In this document: in pieces, positions 31,342 through 36,918 of the stretch | How positions within the stretch are numbered: the first letter of the stretch is position 1 | How the letters are laid out: the number at the start of each line of letters is the position of its first letter | NCBI RefSeq assembly: GCF_000764645.1 | Contig: NZ_JRGK01000261.1 | Coordinates: forward strand, 1 to 36,918 | Reading direction: 5' to 3' | DNA length: 36,918 nt | Source: Aeromonas finlandensis | GTDB taxonomy: Bacteria > Pseudomonadota > Gammaproteobacteria > Enterobacterales > Aeromonadaceae | The notes under the pieces: model-generated | The model's input: only the letters and a program-made list of their open reading frames with translations | The model's database searches: none | Told to the model about the DNA's origin: nothing | Program-made: the position numbers and the translations under genes

Positions 31342-31616
31342 ACCGTTGCTACCCCTCGAACGATTCAATTTATTGATCCGGCACAGATTATCGCCCTCCG
31401 GCCCTTCCACCACCGGCTTCAATCGGTATCATGGTTACGCGGCAACAAGCCTCTCCCGGAGCCACGCCATGAGCCTTCGCTGTCATAAGGGGGTTATCCG
31501 CAGAACATGGGTTAAAAGCAGCAAACCAAGGGCTGAAACTTGGGGGCGGTAGCGAACTCTTTCTTTAAATATCCAAAACACCCGGTTGATACATGTTGTA
31601 TTTTGGAGGCTATTCA
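31342..31616. other. Intergenic region before the Nudix gene
   Basis: 275 bases, changing from GC-rich to AT-rich towards the Nudix gene. A weak stem CCAAG/CTTGG lies near 31525-31545. I find no gene, attachment site or repeat here. Confidence 0.5.
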
Positions 31617-32057
31617 ATGCGAGCGCCTTTTCAAGTATTAATTATCCCATATAAAAAAGAAGATATTGAAACGCGTTTTCTACTCGGGCGCAGAAAAGAT
31701 AATGGTGCATGGCAAGCTATTTCTGGTGGCGGTGAGGATGGTGAGTCTTTACTCGAGGCTGCCCAGCGAGAATTACTGGAAGAGACATCTTTAGTTGGGA
31801 AAAATTGGCAGCAGCTGGATTCTATGTGCATGTTGCCAAAGGTCTACTACACCGGCCATGAACATTGGATAAACCATCGTTATGTCATCCCAGAGCATTC
31901 CTTTGCTGTACACGTGACTGGTGATCCTCGGTTATCAGCAGAACATTGTGAATTTCGTTGGTGCGGAGCTCTTGAGGCAAGCCATCTTCTTAAATATGAC
32001 TCAAATAAAATAGCGTTATGGGAGTTATGCGAGCGACTTGAGATACAGCTTGGCTAG
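31617..32057 (+). CDS. Nudix family hydrolase
   Basis: Hydrolyses nucleoside diphosphates linked to another group; the particular substrate cannot be read from the sequence. The 146 residues have a full Nudix box GGGEDGESLLEAAQRELLEE (spacing GX5EX7REUXEE exact), so it should be active; NGAWQAISGG precedes it. ATG 31617 is chosen because GGAGG lies eight bases before it; an upstream ATG at 31593 would add eight residues. Base composition is clearly more AT-rich than the surrounding genes, suggesting transfer from another source. No partner gene overlaps it. Confidence 0.9.
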   Translation: MRAPFQVLIIPYKKEDIETRFLLGRRKDNGAWQAISGGGEDGESLLEAAQRELLEETSLVGKNWQQLDSMCMLPKVYYTGHEHWINHRYVIPEHSFAVHVTGDPRLSAEHCEFRWCGALEASHLLKYDSNKIALWELCERLEIQLG

Positions 32058-32202
32058 TTTCATCAAAATGGTTAACGAGGATGTTTCAAAGCGTGTATTT
32101 TACAGCGCTCTGAACCAACGTGGTTATGGCTACTCGCAGTAGTCCAACACAAACCAAGTCATGCAATATAAATTGCACGATAGTTATATTTAAGGATGAT
32201 TT

Positions 32203-32514
32203 ATGAGCCGCGTGATATTAAAAGGATTTATTATCGTACCTCCTAACGATTTAACTGCGGTCAAGGATGATCTTGATAACCATATCCAGCTCACCCGCGC
32301 TGAAACAGGCTGCCTGATCTTTAAGGTGACTCAAGACGCTCTCAATCCCTGCCGATTTGATGTCTACGAAGAGTTTGTTGATGAGACAGCCTTTCAAGCC
32401 CATCAGACCAGAGTCACATCCTCCCGCTGGGGGAAAATAACCATCAATGTTGAGCGCTTTTATACAGTGACAGAAAGTACGGTAACAGGCATGACGTCGA
32501 CAGGGATGGCATAA
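32203..32514 (+). CDS. Antibiotic biosynthesis monooxygenase (ABM) domain protein
   Basis: A 103-residue ABM-fold protein (YgiN-like), usually a quinol monooxygenase or a small haem- or quinone-modifying enzyme. It contains VILKGFIIVPPNDLTAVKDDLDNHIQLTRAETGCLIFKV, the central DVYEEFVDETAFQAHQ motif and a C-terminal strand. No catalytic residue assigns a substrate. AAGGATG precedes ATG 32203. Like the Nudix gene it is more AT-rich than its neighbours. Confidence 0.85.
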   Translation: MSRVILKGFIIVPPNDLTAVKDDLDNHIQLTRAETGCLIFKVTQDALNPCRFDVYEEFVDETAFQAHQTRVTSSRWGKITINVERFYTVTESTVTGMTSTGMA

Positions 32515-32651
32515 ATCACAGCCTTGCCGTTTGGCCAAGACCATAGACAGATACCAGCCATGGGCTGTCACTCATCTCTTGTCCGTGAATGGCCGATTAC
32601 GCAGTGCTAATCGAGCCTGCGTTACTTCCACTCTTTGTGATTGAGGCCACT

Positions 32652-33080
32652 ATGATCCGCCCATTCTTAACAACAGATCTGGATGCCGCCGTCGAGCTCT
32701 GGTATCAGACATCGCTGCAAGCCCACGACTTTATTCCCGCCGCCTTTTGGCGCGAGCAACGGACAGCGATGCGGGATATTTACCTGCCCACCAGCAAGAG
32801 CTGGGTCTATGAGGAGGAGGGTCAGCTGCTGGGCTTTATCTCCTGGTATCAGGGGACTATCGCAGCGCTGTTTATCTCCCCTGACCAGCAGTCACACGGG
32901 CTGGGTCGCCGACTGCTCGAGCACCTCAAGGCCCAATATGACCGGCTCGAGTTGACGGTCTACGCCGAAAATGAGCAGGCGCGGCGCTTCTATTCCCGCA
33001 ACGGTTTCAAAGAGGGTGAACAGCAGTTGTGCGAGCATAGCGGCCGCCCCGAGCTGGTGATGCATTGGCAACGGGATTAA
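32652..33080 (+). CDS. YiaC-like GNAT N-acetyltransferase
   Basis: 142 residues resembling E. coli YiaC, a protein lysine acetyltransferase of the GNAT fold. Visible parts: MIRPFLTTDLDAAVELWYQTSLQAHDFIP, the beta strand QLLGFISWYQGTIAALFISPDQQ, the acetyl-CoA loop SHGLGRRLLEHL (Q/RxxGxG/A type) and the C-terminal LTVYAENEQARRFYSRNGF. ATG 32652 follows GAGG and opens the family motif; an ATG at 32589 would add 21 residues. The substrate is unknown. Confidence 0.88.
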   Translation: MIRPFLTTDLDAAVELWYQTSLQAHDFIPAAFWREQRTAMRDIYLPTSKSWVYEEEGQLLGFISWYQGTIAALFISPDQQSHGLGRRLLEHLKAQYDRLELTVYAENEQARRFYSRNGFKEGEQQLCEHSGRPELVMHWQRD

Positions 33081-33192
33081 GCGGGTCGCCCATAGCGATG
33101 GCGGGCAGCCTTTGCCTGTTTTTTGGCCGCCTTGAATGCCATGGCGGCATTCTCTACAATGACCCACTTTTTATTCATTTCGAGTTATATCG

Positions 33193-33441
33193 ATGAGCGA
33201 TACCAGCACCAAACCGGCTCTGCCGGATCACCTCTCCTGCAATCCCCGCAGCGCCCACTATGTGGCCGCCTGCTTCGAGCACCCGATCGGTATTCGCCTG
33301 AACGGCAAAGAGCGCACCGATGTCGAGGAGTACTGCATCAGCGAAGGTTGGGTGAAGATCCCCTCCCCCAAAGCGCTGGATCGCCGTGGTCAGCCCATCC
33401 TGATCAAGCTCAAGGGCACCGTTGAAGCCTTCTACAGCTAA
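33193..33441 (+). CDS. DUF3297 family small protein
   Basis: 82 residues. It matches the DUF3297 pattern: LPDHLSCNPRSAHYVAACFEHPIGIRLNGKERTDVEEYCISEGWVKI and PILIKLKGTVEAFY. Function unknown. ATG 33193 lies in an AT-rich leader without a strong Shine-Dalgarno. It ends before a terminator. Confidence 0.85.
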   Translation: MSDTSTKPALPDHLSCNPRSAHYVAACFEHPIGIRLNGKERTDVEEYCISEGWVKIPSPKALDRRGQPILIKLKGTVEAFYS

Positions 33442-33464
33442 ACAGCGCTCTGCTGCATGATAAA

Positions 33465-33496
33465 CAAGGCCACCCTCGCGGTGGCCTTGTTGTTTC
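33465..33496. terminator. Terminator between the DUF3297 gene and puuB
   Basis: AAGGCCACC (33466-33474) and GGTGGCCTT (33480-33488) pair around CTCGC. GTTGTTT follows on the plus strand and GTTTAT on the minus strand, so it may serve both transcripts. Confidence 0.8.
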
Positions 33497-33566
33497 TGAT
33501 ATTTGTGCTGGCATCTGCGCTCGCATCGCTGCCAGCACCAGCCCGCATCTCTTGCTGGGCTGCCCT

Positions 33567-34844
33567 TTATACCCCCAACCGGTCACGCAAGGTGTACCAG
33601 GCGGCGCCGGCGGCGGTGAAGGGGATACGGAACAGGCGGCCACCCGGGAAGGGGTAGTGCGGCAGTTTGGCAAAGGCGTCGAAGCGCTCCGCCTGGCCGC
33701 TCAGCACTTCGGAGAGCAGCTTGCCCGCCAGATGGGTACAGGTGACACCGTGACCGCTGTAGCCCTGCATGTAGTAGATGTTGGGGCCGATACGGCCAAA
33801 CTGCGGCAGCCGCGACAGGGTGAGCAGGAAGTTGCCGGTCCAGGTGTACTCCACCTTGACCCCCGCCAGCTGCGGGAAGGTCTTGAGCATCTTGGGGATG
33901 ATCAGCCGCTCGATATCCGCCGGATCCCGCGCGCCATAGACCACGCCGCCGCCATAGAGCAGCCGGTGATCGCCGGAGGTGCGGTAGTAGTCGAGCAGGT
34001 AGTTGCAATCCTCCAGACAGTAGTTTTGTGGCAACAGTGAGCGGGCCCGCTCCTCCCCCAGCACTTCGGTGGCAATCACCTGGGTGCCGCAAGGCATGCT
34101 CTTGGCGGCAAGCTCGGGCACCAGATTGCCGAGGTAGGCGTTGCCCGCCACCACGATAAAGCGCGCCTTCACCGCCCCTTTGGCGGTCTTGACCAGTGCG
34201 GGTTGGCCCGGGGTGATGCTGGTGACGGCGGACTGTTCGAAGATCTGCCCCCCCTGCATGCGGATCGCTTCCGCCTCCCCCAACGCCAGATTGAGGGGGT
34301 GGATATGGCCGCCGCTCTTGTCGAGCAGGGCGCCGACGTAGCGATCGCTCGCCACCACCTCCCGTACCCCCTTGGCATCGAGCAGCTCCAGCTGGTCGTT
34401 GCCCCACTTCTGCCAGCGCGCCTGCTGCGCCTTGAGCTCGTGCAGCTGCTTCTCGGTCTCGGCGGCAAAGACGCCCCCCTGCTGCAGATCGCACTGGATG
34501 TTGTAGCGCTTGATCCGCTCGCGGATGATCTGGCCCCCCTCAAACAGCATGGAACCGAGCAGCCTGGCCTGATCCGGCGGGCAGTTCGCTTCTATGGTGT
34601 CGATGTCGCGGCTGTAGGAGTTGACGATCTGACCGCCGTTGCGGCCGCTGGCGCCAAAGCCGACCCGGGCTGCCTCCAGCACCACCACCTTGTAGCCCTT
34701 CTCCACCAGATGCAGGGCGCTGGAGAGGCCGGTATAACCCGCCCCGATGACGCAGACGTCGCACTCCAGCTGTTCGGTCAATGTCGGGTAGGGCGCGTGT
34801 TTATTGGCGCTGGCTGCGTAGTAACTGTTTACATGTTCGGTCAT
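33567..34844 (-). CDS. puuB: Gamma-glutamylputrescine oxidoreductase
   Basis: FAD-dependent amine oxidase of putrescine use, oxidising gamma-glutamylputrescine. 425 residues (E. coli PuuB 426) with strong full-length identity: MTEHVNSYYAASANKHAPYP, the dinucleotide motif VIGAGYTGLSSALHLVEKG, ARVGFGASGRNGGQIVNSYSRDID, SGGHIHPLNLALGEAEAIRM and YYMQGYSGHGVTCTHLAGKLL. It lies 45 bases after puuR and is probably in the same transcript. PuuA, PuuC and PuuD are not seen in this window; GabD, divergent here, handles the final semialdehyde. Confidence 0.97.
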   Translation of the reverse strand: MTEHVNSYYAASANKHAPYPTLTEQLECDVCVIGAGYTGLSSALHLVEKGYKVVVLEAARVGFGASGRNGGQIVNSYSRDIDTIEANCPPDQARLLGSMLFEGGQIIRERIKRYNIQCDLQQGGVFAAETEKQLHELKAQQARWQKWGNDQLELLDAKGVREVVASDRYVGALLDKSGGHIHPLNLALGEAEAIRMQGGQIFEQSAVTSITPGQPALVKTAKGAVKARFIVVAGNAYLGNLVPELAAKSMPCGTQVIATEVLGEERARSLLPQNYCLEDCNYLLDYYRTSGDHRLLYGGGVVYGARDPADIERLIIPKMLKTFPQLAGVKVEYTWTGNFLLTLSRLPQFGRIGPNIYYMQGYSGHGVTCTHLAGKLLSEVLSGQAERFDAFAKLPHYPFPGGRLFRIPFTAAGAAWYTLRDRLGV

Positions 34845-34889
34845 GATCCCTGTTTCCTTACCGGTTCGGTTGCCAAACTACTGTCAGGA

Positions 34890-35492
34890 TTAAAAGCTCG
34901 CCGGGGTGTGGGCGCTGACGATGCGACAGGTCTGCCCCGACGGATTGCTGAAGCTGTGGGGCTCGCCGGTGTCGATCACATAGCTGTCGCCCGCCTCCAG
35001 CTGATAACTCTGGCCTGCCACCGTCAGGGTCACAGATCCCTCCAGCACGGTGCCGACCTCCTCCCCCTGATGGGTCACCTGACCGCCGGTGTCGGTGCCG
35101 GGGGGATAGGTCTCCAGCATAAAGCCGAGCTGGCGGCGGTTGTTGCCGTTGTGTACCAACTTGAGGGAGACCCCCTGACTGCCCAGCTCGATCAGCTGAT
35201 CCGCCTTGATCACCACCTCCGGGGTACGGCTCTCCTCCTCGGCGAAGAAGCGCGACAGCGGCAGGCCGTAGATGGTGAGCAGCTTTTGCAGGGAGGCGAC
35301 CGAGGGGCTCACCTTGTCCTGCTCGATCATGCAGATGGCGCCGTGGGTCAGGCCGCTCAGCTCGGCCGCCCGCCGCTGGGAGAGCCCCAGCTGATGGCGC
35401 ACCGCCGCCAGCCGCTCCCCCATGGTGCGCGCCCCGACGTCTGCCGCACTCGGCCCACGGGCCACGCTCTCCCTGCTCAGTGGCCCGCTCAT
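34890..35492 (-). CDS. puuR: Putrescine utilisation repressor PuuR
   Basis: Binds DNA upstream of putrescine genes and is released by putrescine. 200 residues: an XRE helix-turn-helix (GLSQRRAAELSGLTHGAICMIEQDKVSPSVASLQKLL) and a cupin effector domain (HQGEEVGTVLEGSVTL, GDSYVIDTGEPHSFSNPSG, CRIVSAHTPASF). About fifteen residues more than E. coli PuuR at the N-terminus. GAGGAGG precedes ATG 35492 and supports that start. Confidence 0.95.
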   Translation of the reverse strand: MSGPLSRESVARGPSAADVGARTMGERLAAVRHQLGLSQRRAAELSGLTHGAICMIEQDKVSPSVASLQKLLTIYGLPLSRFFAEEESRTPEVVIKADQLIELGSQGVSLKLVHNGNNRRQLGFMLETYPPGTDTGGQVTHQGEEVGTVLEGSVTLTVAGQSYQLEAGDSYVIDTGEPHSFSNPSGQTCRIVSAHTPASF

Positions 35493-35886
35493 GGCAAGCC
35501 TCCTCTTGCTGCGCTATCTCTGCGTCCTTGCATCATCAGCACCTCCTGCGCACGCCTGGTAGCGCGCTGCCTGTTCACCCAGCTGGTTAAAATAGCCGAC
35601 CAGCTTTCCCTTGCCGTTCACAATGTTACACCACGCAACCGTTCATTATTTTGCACACCCATTTTGCCCACGCTCGATCACACATCCCATCTTGACGGGG
35701 TAAACTGCGCTACACAGCCCATTTTCTAGCACGCAGCACACCGACAATTCAAATATATTTAACACTTGAAAAACATTTCAGCTCAAATTATGGTCTTCCT
35801 GTGCTTATTATTTTATACGGCAGCGGCGCAGGAAGGGTCGGTTCACTCCGACAACCAGCTGCTCTGACCCACACTCGAGGCTTGCT
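35493..35886. other. Divergent control region between puuR and gabD
   Basis: 394 bases, markedly AT-rich near 35720-35800. It contains a PuuR-like site at 35640-35654. The AT-rich stretch near 35750-35810 is the likely gabD promoter area, but I cannot name exact elements. Confidence 0.55.
35640..35654 (-). promoter_or_regulatory. PuuR-like operator
   Basis: On the minus strand the 15 bases GCAAAATAATGAACG match 11 of 15 positions of the PuuR consensus AAAATATAATGAACA as I recall it. It sits between puuR and gabD and could control both. Confidence 0.5.
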
Positions 35887-36918
35887 ATGTCAGTAACAAT
35901 GTCAGGAACAACCACCGACTCCAGCTTGATCACATCCCGCGCCTATATAGATGGAGAGTGGTGCGCTGCCGCCAGCGGCCGCACCTTCGAGGTCACCAAC
36001 CCCGCCAGCGGGGCCGTCATTACCCAGGTGCCCGACATGGATGCCGAGGATACCCGCCGCGCCATCGCGGCCGCCCACGCGGCGCAACCCGCCTGGGCGG
36101 CACTGACCGCCAAGGAGCGCAGCAGCAAGCTCTACGCCTGGTTTACCGCCATCACCGCCCACAGCGACGAGCTGGCCCGCATCATGACCTGCGAGCAGGG
36201 CAAGCCGCTGGCCGAGGCCAAGGGCGAGGTGGCCTACGGCGCCAGCTTTATCCAGTGGTTCGCCGAGGAGGGCAAGCGCGCCTATGGCCGCACCATTCCG
36301 GGCTTTAGCGGCGACCGCCGTCTGGCCACCATCAAACAGCCGGTCGGGGTGGTCGCCGCTATTACCCCGTGGAACTTCCCCATTGCCATGATCACCCGCA
36401 AGGCGGGCCCGGCGCTGGCCGCCGGTTGCACCATCGTCATCAAGCCTGCTGCCGAGACCCCGCTCTGCGCGCTGGCACTGGCCGCCTTGGCCGAGCAGGC
36501 GGGCATCCCCGCCGGTGTCATCAATATCGTCACCAGCCATCAGGCGAGCGCGGTGGGCAACGAGCTGTGCAGCAATCCGGTGGTACGCAAGCTCTCCTTC
36601 ACCGGCTCCACCCGCATCGGCAAGCTGCTGATGCGCCAGTGCGCCGACACCATGAAGAAGCTGTCGCTGGAGCTGGGTGGCAACGCCCCCTTTATCGTCT
36701 TTGATGACGCCGACCTCGATGCCGCAGTGGCCGGGGCGCTCGCCTCCAAATACCGCAACGCCGGGCAGACCTGCGTCTGCGCCAACCGCATTCTGGTGCA
36801 GGCCAGCGTCTACGACGCCTTCGCCGAGAAGCTGACCGCTGCCGTCAGCGCCTTCAAGGTGGGGGATGGCATGGCGGAGGGCACCCAGATCGGCCCGCTG
36901 ATCAACCCCGCCGCCGCC
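35887..36918 (+). CDS. gabD: Succinate-semialdehyde dehydrogenase, 3' end beyond the window
   Basis: NADP-dependent oxidation of succinate semialdehyde to succinate, the last step of GABA and putrescine breakdown. The first 344 residues are present and closely match E. coli GabD: INGEWxxA-like [78 protein letters not shown], catalytic Glu in [18 protein letters not shown] and nucleophile region [15 protein letters not shown]. The frame remains open to base 36918. GAGG lies six bases before ATG 35887; a second ATG at 35899 is possible. Divergent from puuR. Confidence 0.95.
   Translation, partial: MSVTMSGTTTDSSLITSRAYIDGEWCAAASGRTFEVTNPASGAVITQVPDMDAEDTRRAIAAAHAAQPAWAALTAKERSSKLYAWFTAITAHSDELARIMTCEQGKPLAEAKGEVAYGASFIQWFAEEGKRAYGRTIPGFSGDRRLATIKQPVGVVAAITPWNFPIAMITRKAGPALAAGCTIVIKPAAETPLCALALAALAEQAGIPAGVINIVTSHQASAVGNELCSNPVVRKLSFTGSTRIGKLLMRQCADTMKKLSLELGGNAPFIVFDDADLDAAVAGALASKYRNAGQTCVCANRILVQASVYDAFAEKLTAAVSAFKVGDGMAEGTQIGPLINPAAA

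Noticed and set aside
32058..32202. Short repeats around CTACTCGCAGTAG considered as an integron attC or attachment site
   Set aside because: No GTTRRRY/RYYYAAC core pair and no integrase were found.

Overview
This window looks like a chromosomal segment of an Aeromonas species. The grounds are high-GC gammaproteobacterial coding, ArcA, PhoPQ, CydDC and UhpT proteins very close to their enterobacterial counterparts, and a YopH-type phosphatase effector (AopH) paired with a SycH-like chaperone, a combination known from Aeromonas and Yersinia. Genus is an inference; there is no rRNA in the window to confirm it. I see no insertion sequence, phage gene, CRISPR array or replication origin.

Layout. 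1-3.2 kb: the end of a GNAT acetyltransferase gene, a small P-loop kinase-like gene, and cpdB on the minus strand, here a lipoprotein. 3.2-5.8 kb: a fructose-family PTS EIIABC permease behind a 700-base leader with a perfect CRP core, an 18-bp palindrome and two hairpins before the start codon. 5.9-7.9 kb: the divergent aopH/sycH pair, a type III secretion effector cassette set among sugar-uptake genes with no secretion apparatus in view. 8.3-11.0 kb: uhpT (hexose-phosphate transporter), then a stand-alone EIIB and an HPr-like/EIIA fusion in which the HPr phospho-histidine is replaced by cysteine. 11.3-12.5 kb: a NupX-like nucleoside transporter.

12.8-17.1 kb: a complete minus-strand arsenic operon, arsR-arsD-arsA-acr3-arsC, with a C-terminal-cysteine type ArsR, an inverted-repeat operator candidate and a 14-bp tandem repeat at the acr3/arsC junction. 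17.2-19.2 kb: a META/HslJ-like lipoprotein, a small exported beta-rich protein of unknown function, an RraA-family protein and a DUF3293 protein. 19.3-20.7 kb: arcA with an FNR-like box upstream, then two tRNA-Gly genes (CCC, TCC) on the minus strand. 20.9-24.4 kb: cydDC, the cysteine/glutathione exporter needed for cytochrome bd assembly, next to arcA, so the block has a respiratory theme. 24.5-28.2 kb: an RcsF-like lipoprotein, a DUF488 protein, an NAD-dependent epimerase, trmO and cytochrome b561.

28.3-31.3 kb: a membrane-anchored bactofilin divergent from phoPQ; PhoQ has an arginine where the H-box proline is expected. 31.6-32.5 kb: an AT-richer patch with a Nudix hydrolase and an ABM-domain protein, possibly acquired. 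32.6-33.4 kb: a YiaC-like acetyltransferase and a DUF3297 protein. 33.6-36.9 kb: putrescine catabolism, puuR-puuB on the minus strand and divergent gabD running off the window end, with a PuuR-like operator between them.

The most unusual items are the aopH/sycH cassette in a carbohydrate locus, the Cys-for-His HPr-EIIA protein with its partner EIIB but no EIIC, the layered leader of the PTS permease, and the altered PhoQ.
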